Assembly (NCBI GenBank): GCA_002733715.2
Contig: NVWQ02000016.1
Span: 1 to 64,000, forward strand
Direction of reading: 5' to 3'
From: Methylophaga sp.
GTDB taxonomy: Bacteria; Pseudomonadota; Gammaproteobacteria; Nitrosococcales; Methylophagaceae
Length of the DNA: 64,000 bases
The notes under the pieces were generated by a model that had not been told where the DNA came from, ran no database searches, and saw nothing but the letters and a program-made list of their open reading frames with translations. The position numbers and the translations under genes were made by a program. Of the stretch, positions 16,189 to 24,774 are shown in pieces; position 1 is the first letter of the stretch, and each line of letters opens with the position of its first letter.

Positions 16189-17640
16189 TTATAGTTTTTC
16201 CATCTGCGCTAATGACACTTCAACCTTGCGCAATTTAGAATTAATTTTAGCCAATTGAAATTCATCATTTTTGGCAAAACCCGCTGCCAAACGCAATTGG
16301 TCTGCTGCCTGCTCTAACTGACCTGAGCTATAATAATACTCTGCTAGCCAACTATGTGCTTGGCTTTTCTCCCCCAAATCATCTTTTGCCTGAGCAAGTA
16401 ATTTATACAGTTGTAGTGAAGGAGCGCCTAATTCTAGCTGCCTTAATAATAACTTCGTTGCCTGTTCAGGCATACTCACTTGCAACAACGCGGTGACTTG
16501 CTTAAGCGTTAATGCGTAGTCATCAGGATATAAACGTTGGCTATCATGATAAATCTTTAGCGCAGCAGAATATCGCCCCACAGCAATTTCAATATCAGCT
16601 AATGCTAATTGGTAACTTAAGCGATCACGATCATTATCAATCAGTATCTGTAACTCTTTTCGAGCCCTGGTATGCTCACCTTTTGCCTCTAATGCCAAAC
16701 TATAACCATACCGCGTTGCAGCCTCATTTAAATTATTGCCGTCTTTCAAAGCGTTGGCATAATACTGAGTAAGCTCAGTTAGGTTTGTTGCCGCCATAAC
16801 ACGCAATTTTTCTCGCACTAAATAAAATTGCAAAGTATCACTGAGCTGCCTCTTCAGAGGATATGTCACCGCACGTCCCCGCGCATCAGCAATACGCGAT
16901 GTTGTTACCGGATGAGTCCGTAAAAATTCTGGCACCGCACCACTTCCGCCATAAAAACGGCTTGTCTGTTGTAATCGCTCAAAAAATACTGGCATCGCTT
17001 GTGCATCAAAACCCGAACGCACTAAGGTTTGCATGCCTAAATTATCAGCCTCACTTTCATGAGCTCGAGTAAAGTTTATTTGTGCTTGCACGCCGCCCGC
17101 TTGCACAGCCATTAATCCTGCGGCTCCCGCACCGGGATCTGCAATTCCTAGCAACAATGCCGCAATTAATCCCACTGTAGTGGCCAGATTAACCTGTTTT
17201 GACTTTTCAAAACTACGTAATAAATGTCGCTGAGTAATATGTGCTATCTCATGCGCCAATACCGATGCCATTTCATCTTCGGTTTGACTGGTCAGCACTA
17301 ACCCACTGTGTATGCCAATAAAACCACCAGGTGCAGCAAAGGCATTAACCGTGGGGTTAGGCACTATGAAAAAGGTGAAAGGTAAATGCGGCGCATCACT
17401 ATTAGCCACCAACCTTGCTCCAACCGACCGTAAGTAGCTATTCACTTCAGGATCGTCAATCAAGTCTATCGACTGCTGCAGTCGCCAAAAAAAAGATTGC
17501 CCTATCTGATATTCCTCTTGTGGTGAAATTATTGAGCCCGCGCTATCTCCAATCTCAGGCAAGTCAATATCAGCAGCCTGAGCAACGAATACTGGCCCAG
17601 CCCATAAGCCGACAAATAATAGTGTAAAAAATAATCTCAT
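16189..17640 (-). CDS. bepA: BepA/YfgC-like periplasmic M48 metalloprotease with TPR domain
   Basis: A signal peptide (MRLFFTLLFVGLWAGPVFVAQA) starts at the ATG at 17640. I prefer this to the track start 15 codons upstream, which would give an implausible leader. The M48 zinc site is HEIAH (VLAHEIAHITQRH), with the third ligand Glu in ESEADNLGM. Helical TPR repeats fill residues from about 290 to the end. This architecture matches BepA, which degrades or assists misassembled outer-membrane proteins such as LptD. It may be the first gene of the soxYZ-kinase transcript. Confidence 0.85.
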   Translation of the reverse strand: MRLFFTLLFVGLWAGPVFVAQAADIDLPEIGDSAGSIISPQEEYQIGQSFFWRLQQSIDLIDDPEVNSYLRSVGARLVANSDAPHLPFTFFIVPNPTVNAFAAPGGFIGIHSGLVLTSQTEDEMASVLAHEIAHITQRHLLRSFEKSKQVNLATTVGLIAALLLGIADPGAGAAGLMAVQAGGVQAQINFTRAHESEADNLGMQTLVRSGFDAQAMPVFFERLQQTSRFYGGSGAVPEFLRTHPVTTSRIADARGRAVTYPLKRQLSDTLQFYLVREKLRVMAATNLTELTQYYANALKDGNNLNEAATRYGYSLALEAKGEHTRARKELQILIDNDRDRLSYQLALADIEIAVGRYSAALKIYHDSQRLYPDDYALTLKQVTALLQVSMPEQATKLLLRQLELGAPSLQLYKLLAQAKDDLGEKSQAHSWLAEYYYSSGQLEQAADQLRLAAGFAKNDEFQLAKINSKLRKVEVSLAQMEKL

Positions 17641-17754
17641 GACATATAGGACATTTAACTGATGACAAGGGTTCCTGCAAGACAAAATGTGTTTTTCAGT
17701 CTATTATAGTAGATTAGTTTTAATTTATTTCGTATTATTTTTTGAGAAAAAAAC

Positions 17755-17991
17755 ATGTCATATTTTGATAAAGAACTCGATACATCCGGTTTAAACTGCC
17801 CATTACCCGTACTAAAAGCGCGTAAAGCTCTATCAGAAATGGCTATTGGTGAAAAACTACACCTTATCGTTACCGACCCCGGTGCAAATCAAGATATTCC
17901 CGCATTTTCTAAAATGACTGGAAATCCGCTAATTGAAGCGACCGAAAAAGAAGGTAAATTGCACTTCATCATTGAAAAAGGTGCTGAATAA
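17755..17991 (+). CDS. tusA: TusA-family sulfur carrier
   Basis: The 78-residue protein has the TusA signature LDTSGLNCPLPVLKARKAL, in which the cysteine of CPxP carries persulfide sulfur. It is cytoplasmic and can pass sulfur to tRNA thiolation, molybdopterin synthesis or sulfur-oxidation enzymes. The stop overlaps the ATG of the DsrE-like gene by one base (TAATG), and TusA-DsrE pairs typically work together in sulfur trafficking. The pair is divergent from the bepA-soxYZ unit. Confidence 0.9.
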   Translation: MSYFDKELDTSGLNCPLPVLKARKALSEMAIGEKLHLIVTDPGANQDIPAFSKMTGNPLIEATEKEGKLHFIIEKGAE

Positions 17992-18455
17992 TGGCTAAAA
18001 AATTAGCGATCATTGCTAGCAAAGGTACACTTGATGGTGCTTACCCACCATTTTTATTAGCATCGACAGCCGTTGCACTCGGCTTTGAAGTGAAAATATT
18101 CTTCACTTTCTATGGATTGCAGTTGCTCAATAAAAACTTAAACCTAAAGGTATCACCTTTAGGTAATCCTGCCATGCCAATGCCGGTTCCCGTGCCTAGT
18201 ATCGTTCAGATTATCCCTGGTCTCGAATGGTTTGCCACATGGATGATGAAACGCAAACTAAAACAAAAAGGTGTTGCTAGCGTAGAAGAATTACGTGATA
18301 TTTGTGTTGAAACAGGCGTAGATCTAATTGCCTGCCAAATGACCGTAGATCTATTTGATTTCGATAAAGCAGATTTCATTGATGGCATCAGCTCAGGCGG
18401 CGCAGCCACTTATCTAGAATTTGCTGGTGATGCTGACGTAACGCTCTACATCTAA
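17991..18455 (+). CDS. DsrE/DsrF-family sulfur-transfer protein (DsrE2-like)
   Basis: The 154-residue protein has a DsrE-like fold: [39 protein letters not shown] at the N-terminus, the candidate sulfur-binding cysteine in [13 protein letters not shown], and a glycine-rich [13 protein letters not shown] end. The proline/methionine stretch [13 protein letters not shown] followed by a hydrophobic segment is typical of DsrE2-type members. It is translationally coupled to tusA. Confidence 0.85.
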   Translation: MAKKLAIIASKGTLDGAYPPFLLASTAVALGFEVKIFFTFYGLQLLNKNLNLKVSPLGNPAMPMPVPVPSIVQIIPGLEWFATWMMKRKLKQKGVASVEELRDICVETGVDLIACQMTVDLFDFDKADFIDGISSGGAATYLEFAGDADVTLYI

Positions 18456-18462
18456 TCAACTG

Positions 18463-18539
18463 TGGAGCCCCCGGCGCGATTCGAACGCACGACCTTCCCC
18501 TTAGGAGGGGGACGCTCTATCCAGCTGAGCTACGGGGGC
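18463..18539 (-). tRNA. tRNA-Arg(CCT)
   Basis: All arms are visible on the minus strand: acceptor GCCCCCG/CGGGGGC, D arm GCTC...GAGC, anticodon stem TCCCC/GGGGA with loop CTCCTAA (anticodon CCT, reading AGG), and T arm GTGCG-TTCGAAT-CGCGC. CCA is encoded after discriminator T. The length is 77 bases with CCA. Confidence 0.97.
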
Positions 18540-18582
18540 AACAGCCGCGAATTATAACAGTTTCCAAATAACAGAAACAAAA

Positions 18583-18612
18583 AAGCCGTAATGAATTTAA
18601 TCATTACGGCTT
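18583..18612 (-). terminator. Terminator after the PEP-CTERM-like gene
   Basis: AAGCCGTAATGA pairs with TCATTACGGCTT, with a 6-base loop and A/T runs on both sides. It lies 24 bases past the stop of the 214-residue gene. Confidence 0.9.
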
Positions 18613-18636
18613 TTTTATTTTTAAACTTAGGTTTAA

Positions 18637-19281
18637 TTAAGCAATCGGTGCTTTTGCTTTACGACGTAAACCCATAAAACCTAATAGTGCAGGTGCAAAT
18701 AAGAATGCCGCTGCAGGAATAGGAACTGCATTTGGTGAATGCAATAATGTTCTTGCTCCTCCAGAAACTGCTTCAGCAAATAATTGCAATGCAGCAGCTC
18801 CAGTTCTTTCATATAACACAACATCTAGTGTATGCCAGCCTGCTAACAACACCACTGATGACAAATCAAATGTCGGAGCATGTGGATTAGGACGAGAAAT
18901 ATAGGCGGCACTATCAACTAGAAAATCAATTCCATCATCAGACCATGATCCAACGTAGGAATCAACGCTCAAATAAAAGTCACCTGTAACATGAGCAATA
19001 AAAGTATTATCATTGCCCAAAGCATGAGGCCAATAATTGGTAGCAAAACCATTTACCACTTTGCTCGAAGAGTAATCATAAAAATTAACGGTTTCACTTG
19101 AATAGGAATTTGTTGCAGAGTTGGCATCAACATATGCACGAGCAGGCGTTGTGTGATTCAACTCTGGAGTCGAAAAGCCCCATGCAGCATTATCATAAAT
19201 ATCAACAACAAATGCAGCATTAGCAGTTGAAGCCGCTAGACCAAGGGCCAATATCCCTAAAAACTTATTCATTCCTTTCAT
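18637..19281 (-). CDS. PEP-CTERM-like sorted exported protein
   Basis: The 214-residue protein has an N-terminal signal peptide (LALGLAASTANA). A C-terminal sorting tail VPIPAAAFLFAPALLGFMGLRRK follows: a VPxPAA motif, a hydrophobic helix and a basic end. This matches the gammaproteobacterial variant of PEP-CTERM/exosortase sorting signals. The middle is rich in aromatic, Asn and Ser residues and is not a recognised enzyme. Such proteins are usually exported to the cell surface or into the polysaccharide matrix. Exosortase genes are not in this window. Confidence 0.8.
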   Translation of the reverse strand: MKGMNKFLGILALGLAASTANAAFVVDIYDNAAWGFSTPELNHTTPARAYVDANSATNSYSSETVNFYDYSSSKVVNGFATNYWPHALGNDNTFIAHVTGDFYLSVDSYVGSWSDDGIDFLVDSAAYISRPNPHAPTFDLSSVVLLAGWHTLDVVLYERTGAAALQLFAEAVSGGARTLLHSPNAVPIPAAAFLFAPALLGFMGLRRKAKAPIA

Positions 19282-19431
19282 TTTTCACACCTTAAATTAA
19301 AAATACCAAAATTTAGATAACATTATATCAAGGAAAACCACTATAACTATTGTACCTTGGTACTATAATCGCCAGTAAATCTAAGATTCTGTGAACTGGT
19401 AGGTCTTTTTGTCACTAAATTATTTCTTCTC

Positions 19432-20421
19432 TTATTCTAGTAATGTTGTTATATGTGCTGTCACAGCACTTGCGTTACCCTCTAGGTTGTACCCACCCTC
19501 AAGCATTGATACCATCTCACCGTGGCAATGTTTGTTTGCGATTGTTTTAACCATTCGTGTCAATATTATATAGCCATTGTTACTTATCTCAAAACAACCT
19601 AACAAGTCATCCTGACGACTATCAAAGCCAGCAGAAATTAGAATAAGATCCGGTTTGAATGCCTCAGCGGCAGCTAACAGCTTATTTTTAAATGCACTAA
19701 TAATATCTTCGTCATTTGATCCACAATCTAAATGCACATTGATGTTAAAACCTTCTCCCTCACCTTCGCCAATTCGACTTGGAAACCCTGTTCCAGGATA
19801 AGCAAACATATCATGCGTTGAAAAATACAACACACTGGGATCAGAATAAAATGCCCATTCGGTGCCATCACCGTGATGATAATCCCAATCAATGATTAAG
19901 ATCTTTTTTCGGTTATATTGCTGTTGGGCGTATTTTGCTGCAATAGCAATATGGTTGTAATAGCAAAAACCTTCTTCTTGTCCTGTGTTTCTTGCATGGT
20001 GACCTGGGGGGCGTGATGCACAAAAAGCATTTTCTACTTGTTTATTGCATACGGCATCTACCGCCGCCAATACGCCAGCCGTTGCTAAAACAGCATTATT
20101 ATGTTTTCTCCTCTGCCATGTTTTTATCGCTGCAATATGTTGCGGTGAATGGATTAGACTTAACCATTGTTCAGCATCATTTTTTGGCACAATGGGCATT
20201 GTTTTGTTTGCAAGATCATTGGCAATAATATGTTGTTTTATTGCTTGATAACGCGCTGGCGACTCAGGGTGTTTAGCATTGATATGGTGGTTAAGGAATG
20301 CATCATCAAGCACTAGGCCGGTTCTCAATGTAGGCTTTGCATTACTTTTAGATGCAAACCCAATTGCCAATGTAGCCAATACACTTTTGGCAGATAATTC
20401 TAGAAGTTGTCTACGTTTCAT
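19432..20421 (-). CDS. Exported histone-deacetylase-fold amidohydrolase
   Basis: The start is set at MKRRQLLEL, since the track start nine codons upstream lies inside a repeat. The N-terminus (KRRQLLELSAKSVLATLAIGFASKSNA) looks like a Tat signal. The rest is a class II HDAC-like deacetylase: CASRPPGHHA, DWDYHHGDGTEWAF with metal ligands, FSTHDMFAYPGTG and ISAGFDSRQDDLLG, and EGGYNLEG near the end. Family members hydrolyse acetyl groups from amines such as polyamines or acetyl-lysine. Cytoplasmic location is usual, so the export signal is unusual. The substrate cannot be inferred. Confidence 0.85.
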   Translation of the reverse strand: MKRRQLLELSAKSVLATLAIGFASKSNAKPTLRTGLVLDDAFLNHHINAKHPESPARYQAIKQHIIANDLANKTMPIVPKNDAEQWLSLIHSPQHIAAIKTWQRRKHNNAVLATAGVLAAVDAVCNKQVENAFCASRPPGHHARNTGQEEGFCYYNHIAIAAKYAQQQYNRKKILIIDWDYHHGDGTEWAFYSDPSVLYFSTHDMFAYPGTGFPSRIGEGEGEGFNINVHLDCGSNDEDIISAFKNKLLAAAEAFKPDLILISAGFDSRQDDLLGCFEISNNGYIILTRMVKTIANKHCHGEMVSMLEGGYNLEGNASAVTAHITTLLE

Positions 20422-20430
20422 ATTACTTAT

Positions 20431-20548
20431 TATACCCGTGACCATTGAAGATACAGGTTTCTATTTTTTGTCATCCTCGCCTATGCGGGGATCCATGGGC
20501 AATATATAGCCACTATCGTTGGATTCCCGCTTTCGCGGGAATGACGGG
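20431..20548. repeat. Composite of two repeat types upstream of the HDAC gene
   Basis: ATACCCGTGACCATTGAAG at 20432 matches the terminal repeat of the 57145-57305 element. From 20470 a REP/MITE-like unit follows: GTCATCCTCGC, then ATCCATGG, then CACTATCGTTGGATTCCCGC, ending in a GCGGGAATGACGGG hairpin. The same unit occurs inverted at 48184-48332, and its hairpin alone at 36532-36560. Confidence 0.75.
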
Positions 20549-20673
20549 CTTTGTTGTTAAAATATCTACAACTTCATTTCACTTTGGTATATACGATCTG
20601 AGATACGCTAAAGTTTAGCTTAAATATGCTGTAAAAGGTATGATCCAACAAATTAATAAAAAATATAATTGTT

Positions 20674-21681
20674 ATGAGTAAAAAAGCCATATTGCTTGCA
20701 AACTTAGGCTCACCTGATTCACCCAGCCCAAAATCTGTTAGCCGCTATCTCAACCAGTTTTTGATGGATCCTTATGTAATTCAATTACCGTGGTTATTGA
20801 GACGCCTTATTGTTAGCTTATTTGTATTGCCTTCACGCCCTAAAACATCAGCCAAGGCTTATCAAAGTGTCTGGCTTGATGATGGCTCACCTTTAATTGT
20901 ATTGTCACAACGATTAAAAGAAGCACTACAACAAAAAGTAAAACTACCTGTTGCTATGGCCATGCGTTATGGTGAGCCAAGCATTGAACACCAGATACTA
21001 GAGCTTGCTGATCAACCTGATATCTCAGAAATAGTGTTTATTCCTCTATATCCACATTATGCCGAAAGCACTGTTACTACCTCTGTTGAGCAGGCTCGAT
21101 TAGTAATCAGGAAACATGCATTAAATATTAAGCTGACCGTGGTTGAACCTTTTTATGACAATCCCAATTATATCTCAGCCCTCGTTAAGAGTGCCCAAGC
21201 TTATCTTGAACAGGATTATGACCATATTCTATTTAGTTATCACGGCTTACCTGAATCACATATTCGTAAACTGGATAAATCAGCTGAAAACTGCTTGATC
21301 GATGGTCGCTGCTTGCAAACAGATCATGCTCATCAACAAACCTGTTATCTCCACCAAGTTTTTCGTACTACGGATTGTTTTGTTAAGAAATCAGGAATTG
21401 CTGAAGAAAAATATTCAGTCGCATTTCAGTCTCGCTTAGGAAAAGCTAAATGGCTTGGACCTAACACTGAAGATCGTTTGCGTGAATTAGCCGCTAGTGG
21501 CAATAAAAATATATTAGTAATTTGCCCGGCATTTGTTACTGACTGTTTGGAAACGTTGGAAGAAATTGCCATTCGCGGTCAGGAAGTCTTTAAAGATGCG
21601 GGAGGAGAATCCCTCACACTTATTCCCTGCTTAAATGATCAAGCCGATTGGGTTGATGTATTGGCCTCGTGGTGCCAATAA
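20674..21681 (+). CDS. hemH: Ferrochelatase
   Basis: The 335-residue protein inserts Fe2+ into protoporphyrin IX, the last step of haem synthesis. It shows the N-terminal KKAILLANLGSPDSP, the metal-binding His motif LFSYHGLPESHIRK, VAFQSRLGKAKWLGPNTED and CPAFVTDCLETLEEI with the catalytic glutamate. Length is normal for the family. A repeat-derived hairpin element starts three bases after the stop. Confidence 0.95.
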   Translation: MSKKAILLANLGSPDSPSPKSVSRYLNQFLMDPYVIQLPWLLRRLIVSLFVLPSRPKTSAKAYQSVWLDDGSPLIVLSQRLKEALQQKVKLPVAMAMRYGEPSIEHQILELADQPDISEIVFIPLYPHYAESTVTTSVEQARLVIRKHALNIKLTVVEPFYDNPNYISALVKSAQAYLEQDYDHILFSYHGLPESHIRKLDKSAENCLIDGRCLQTDHAHQQTCYLHQVFRTTDCFVKKSGIAEEKYSVAFQSRLGKAKWLGPNTEDRLRELAASGNKNILVICPAFVTDCLETLEEIAIRGQEVFKDAGGESLTLIPCLNDQADWVDVLASWCQ

Positions 21682-21683
21682 GT

Positions 21684-21794
21684 TATACCCGTTATTCATT
21701 CAATCTGTGAATTTTCACTCCTCCGTTATTCCGGCAGGCTTTTAGCCGGAATAACGAAACGGTAAAGACTGAAAATTGATTTCAATTGGGTATA
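21684..21794. repeat. MITE-like palindromic element after hemH
   Basis: Ends pair: TATACCC...AATTTTCA at the left and TGAAAATTGATTTCAATT-GGGTATA at the right. An inner hairpin CGTTATTCCGGC/GCCGGAATAACG lies at 21724-21756. The TATACCC terminus is shared with the elements at 20431 and 57145. No coding capacity. Confidence 0.7.
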
Positions 21795-21804
21795 GAAGTC
21801 TATT

Positions 21805-22293
21805 TTAGACACGGCCTAAAAGTGGCTGCTGAACCACTTGGTTTGAATATTCGCCGCCCGGCCCGTATGAACTTGCTGTCATATCACGGCCACGTAATAT
21901 ACTCATCGCCTTCTGCAAATATTGACGATTTACATTAACGATACTTCCGTTGATTTGATTGTGTTCTTTACAAGCAAATGCAGTAGTGCGTAATTTTGTT
22001 ACTAATATTTTCAATGCTGAAGCTTCTGTAGCAGATTGATTTGCAATAAAGGCATCAAGTCCATCTTTACCTGCTGGAAACCCCTCTATTTTTAACATTT
22101 CCTCGCGTTGACGGCTTAACTGTTCTAAACGTACGACAAAAGGTTGTTTCTTGGCTGACATCTCATCCATTACTTCAGCATCGGACGCTGTCAATGCATC
22201 ACGCTCACCCTCAAGTAGTGTCAGCAGTTGGGCTGCCGTATCTTCTTCTGCTTTCAATATACCGCTTAACTGTTGTAATGATGTCATTGCCAT
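21805..22293 (-). CDS. flgN: FlgN-type flagellar chaperone
   Basis: This 162-residue, largely helical protein (AVMDEMSAKKQPFVVRLEQLSRQREEML) follows flgM. FlgN proteins bind the hook-filament junction proteins FlgK and FlgL before export. Sequence conservation in this family is low, and the call rests on size, helical pattern and the flgA-flgM-flgN order. The C-terminus is Gly/Ser-rich with QPLLGRV. Confidence 0.85.
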   Translation of the reverse strand: MAMTSLQQLSGILKAEEDTAAQLLTLLEGERDALTASDAEVMDEMSAKKQPFVVRLEQLSRQREEMLKIEGFPAGKDGLDAFIANQSATEASALKILVTKLRTTAFACKEHNQINGSIVNVNRQYLQKAMSILRGRDMTASSYGPGGEYSNQVVQQPLLGRV

Positions 22294-22317
22294 TATATTT
22301 AACCTGCTAGCCCGTTA

Positions 22318-22623
22318 TTAGAGCTGTGTTTCAAAATCAATTATATTCTGTGCCAACTCAGCAGCATCAACCGTATAAGAACCCTCTGCAATCGCAGCGC
22401 GTAAGGCTTCTACACGTTCGCTATTTACAATAGGTGTATCTTCTAGTGTTTTTTGTATTGATTGCAATTGTGTTGCCTCATTTGTCAAACTCACTGTATC
22501 TGTTCGAGCTGTAACCGCTTGTATATTCTGTGACTTATCACCATCACGGCCACCGTTGTCACCCACTTTGGTAGAATTGAGCCCCGACTGTGCCGTCGTT
22601 TTTATATTATTTATTTCTGACAT
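22318..22623 (-). CDS. flgM: Anti-sigma28 factor FlgM
   Basis: The 101-residue protein has a disordered Ser/Thr/Asn-rich N-terminal half. The conserved sigma-binding C-terminal half contains DTVSLTNEATQLQSIQKTL and VNSERVEALRAAIAEGSYTVDAAELAQNIIDFE. It binds FliA and holds late flagellar genes off until the hook is complete. A good FliA promoter lies directly upstream, giving the usual autoregulation. Confidence 0.92.
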   Translation of the reverse strand: MSEINNIKTTAQSGLNSTKVGDNGGRDGDKSQNIQAVTARTDTVSLTNEATQLQSIQKTLEDTPIVNSERVEALRAAIAEGSYTVDAAELAQNIIDFETQL

Positions 22624-22652
22624 TGTTCAATTTCCTTTAAAGTCTGATTACT

Positions 22653-22679
22653 ACATCGACCCCGTTCACCAAAACTTTA
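22653..22679 (-). promoter_or_regulatory. Sigma28 (FliA) promoter of flgM
   Basis: The minus strand reads TAAAGTTT, 11 bases, GTCGATGT. This is close to the FliA consensus TAAAGTTT-N11-GCCGATAA, with a perfect -35 and correct spacing. It is about 30 bases upstream of the flgM start. Confidence 0.8.
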
Positions 22680-22723
22680 GTATAAGTCACACTTTTATTT
22701 TTATCCTAATAATTTTTTTAACT

Positions 22724-23419
22724 TTACATCGCTACCTTAACGATGCCAGGGGCTTGTACAATGCCCTCTACCACGCGTTTTGATGAACTATTCTTAACTT
22801 TGACTCGCTGACCTAATTGCGCATCCGCGAGCGCTGTTCCATTCATCCTAACTTCCATCTTACCCACCGAAACTACCAGCAGAATCAGCTCTCCTCGCCG
22901 AACTATTTTCTGTGGCCTAATACTATTAGGGTTAATTACCGTCCCCATTGACATAGAATATTTTAATTGCTGACCAATAAGCTGATTTTCATCAACCAGA
23001 TAACCTTGTCGTAATGTACCAATGTCTCGCGTTTGGCTTTTAATATCTCCTGCCGTGATAATATGGTTTGCAGGTAAAGAACTGTTTACAACCATAACGG
23101 TTTTAAATACTTTCACTTTCACCGGCACATACACCGTCCATGTGCTTGGAAGGCTGCACTTTACCCCGATCGTTTGATGGCCAATCTCAGCCCTAGCGTT
23201 TTTTGTAAATACTTCCAACTCTGAACCGCACGCTTTTAGCCTCAATCTACGGTCTAATGACTCCATTACCACTTGTGGATTATCATGGTGTGTTTGTGCC
23301 TGTTTTAAAGCATATTCATAAGCTGCTTGCTCAATATCAGCTAATGCATGCAAGTCTGCCGCTTGCACATTCATTACTAATAAACCCAAAATTAAACTTA
23401 TTGTATATTTCCAAATCAT
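22724..23419 (-). CDS. flgA: Flagellar P-ring chaperone FlgA
   Basis: The protein has a signal peptide (LILGLLVMNVQA) and a C-terminal SAF-like domain (LPANHIITAGDIKSQTRDIGTLRQGYLVDENQLIGQQLKYSM). The ending GQRVKVKNSSSKRVVEGIVQAPGIVKV is characteristic. FlgA assists FlgI assembly of the P-ring in the periplasm. I choose the ATG at 23419, which follows GGAG by six bases, over the TTG used in the track. Confidence 0.92.
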   Translation of the reverse strand: MIWKYTISLILGLLVMNVQAADLHALADIEQAAYEYALKQAQTHHDNPQVVMESLDRRLRLKACGSELEVFTKNARAEIGHQTIGVKCSLPSTWTVYVPVKVKVFKTVMVVNSSLPANHIITAGDIKSQTRDIGTLRQGYLVDENQLIGQQLKYSMSMGTVINPNSIRPQKIVRRGELILLVVSVGKMEVRMNGTALADAQLGQRVKVKNSSSKRVVEGIVQAPGIVKVAM

Positions 23420-23472
23420 TATTTTCTCCAATGCGCCAAATTACAGGCATCATCATTACTTAAATTGAACAA

Positions 23473-23488
23473 AGCAAAGACTGTGCCC
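23473..23488 (-). promoter_or_regulatory. Sigma54 promoter of flgA
   Basis: The minus strand reads GGGCAC, five bases, TTGCT. The GG and GC dinucleotides are ten bases apart, as in the -24/-12 consensus TGGCAC-N5-TTGC. The start point would fall about 40 bases before the flgA ATG. This suits a FleQ-type flagellar cascade. Confidence 0.65.
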
Positions 23489-23570
23489 ATTTGTAATTTG
23501 TGACATTCAAGAATCGATATTATCAACCGATAAAGAAGAGTGAAGAATAGAACAAGCTGCTTACAGTAAT

Positions 23571-23601
23571 AAAAAAGGCACGTTAAAACGCGCCTTTTTA
23601 G
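23571..23601 (-). terminator. Terminator after the DUF4340 gene
   Basis: AAAAAGGC.CG and CG.GCCTTTTT form a hairpin around an AAAA-containing loop, just past the stop of the DUF4340 gene. A/T runs on both sides make it potentially bidirectional. Confidence 0.75.
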
Positions 23602-23608
23602 TATTCAA

Positions 23609-24733
23609 TTACTGGGGTGAAAGCCCTGTGCCAGTAAGATCTGGCGGCATCGGAATCACTTGTTCAACCACCGTAACCATATCTGCTTTTGCTCGCATTA
23701 AGTTAGTACCAATAAAGCCACCAAAACGGTATGCCCAATTATTAAGTTCTTTGTTAATAATTTTTACTTCTTGCTGAACTTGCTCTGCCGTTTTTAATTT
23801 ATTTAAGGCCACAATATCCTTAGGTGCCGTTTTTACCAAAGCAGCATCATATTCAGCTTTGAATACTGAGAAATAGGATCCGTCAATAAAAGAAGTTTCA
23901 GCTGTGATCTTTAAACCATCAAAGGTAGTAAATTCAGCTGTAACTACTTCTGATTCACCACGGGATAAATCTTTTAACGGTTGCACATCTTCCATACGCA
24001 ATTGAAATAATGTACCTGCCATGTCGTAACCCAACTGCTCATATTTGAAGATTGTTTTACCTAACGCTTCTGGTGTACCAAATTTATCTTTCACTCCAAT
24101 ATTAACAATCGTTGCCTTGTCACCATTGGGTTGAATAATATCAACACGTGCAATTCGTTCACGCGCAATATTGATAACTTCACTTTTAATCCAGTTCAGC
24201 ATAAGTGGATTAATATTCAAATAACCTTCTGCCAGCCATGCACGCTCCTCGCCTGCACGTCGCACATAAAAGCGCCTTGCACCTTGAGTTTGGCCTACTT
24301 CACGTTCATTACCCAAGATTAAGCTGGCGACCTCCTTATCACCATTGAGCATGGTGATCTGAATCGACTCACCACCATCATCCACACCTTCAACACCTAA
24401 TAAAATATATTGTTCAGGATTGGCTGTTTTACGTTCAATGATTTTCGCTTCACTAATATCAATTAATGCTCGTTTAACCAAGTTAAAATCAGCTAAGTGA
24501 TTCCAGCGCTCTTTGACGAACCAGTCTTCACCCTCTTTATATAAGGTGAATTCATCCTGACGGCTTTTCACTTTGAGAGTATCTACACCACTCAACTGAC
24601 CAAATAATTCAGGAAACAATAATGAATAATCATCTGTTGTATCTATTGGTCTCTGTATCGTTATTAGCATCAAAACAACCATGACAGCTGTCACAATAGC
24701 TAAGATGATGAGACTGTTTAATTTTTTTATCAT
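23609..24733 (-). CDS. DUF4340-type membrane-anchored protein of an ABC-2 export cluster
   Basis: The 374-residue protein has one N-terminal transmembrane helix (LIILAIVTAVMVVLMLITI) and a large exported domain with DTLKVKSRQDEFTLYKEGEDWFVKE and an ILGNEREVGQTQGARRFYVRR stretch typical of DUF4340. It is the last gene of the four-gene unit ATPase, permease, GldG-like, DUF4340. Similar sets are widespread in proteobacteria and relate to the Gld gliding-type ABC complex, but the exported substrate is unknown. Confidence 0.8.
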   Translation of the reverse strand: MIKKLNSLIILAIVTAVMVVLMLITIQRPIDTTDDYSLLFPELFGQLSGVDTLKVKSRQDEFTLYKEGEDWFVKERWNHLADFNLVKRALIDISEAKIIERKTANPEQYILLGVEGVDDGGESIQITMLNGDKEVASLILGNEREVGQTQGARRFYVRRAGEERAWLAEGYLNINPLMLNWIKSEVINIARERIARVDIIQPNGDKATIVNIGVKDKFGTPEALGKTIFKYEQLGYDMAGTLFQLRMEDVQPLKDLSRGESEVVTAEFTTFDGLKITAETSFIDGSYFSVFKAEYDAALVKTAPKDIVALNKLKTAEQVQQEVKIINKELNNWAYRFGGFIGTNLMRAKADMVTVVEQVIPMPPDLTGTGLSPQ

Positions 24734-24774
24734 TTTATCTAAACCTACGAATTCTAAATATTAGGAGCAATCAA

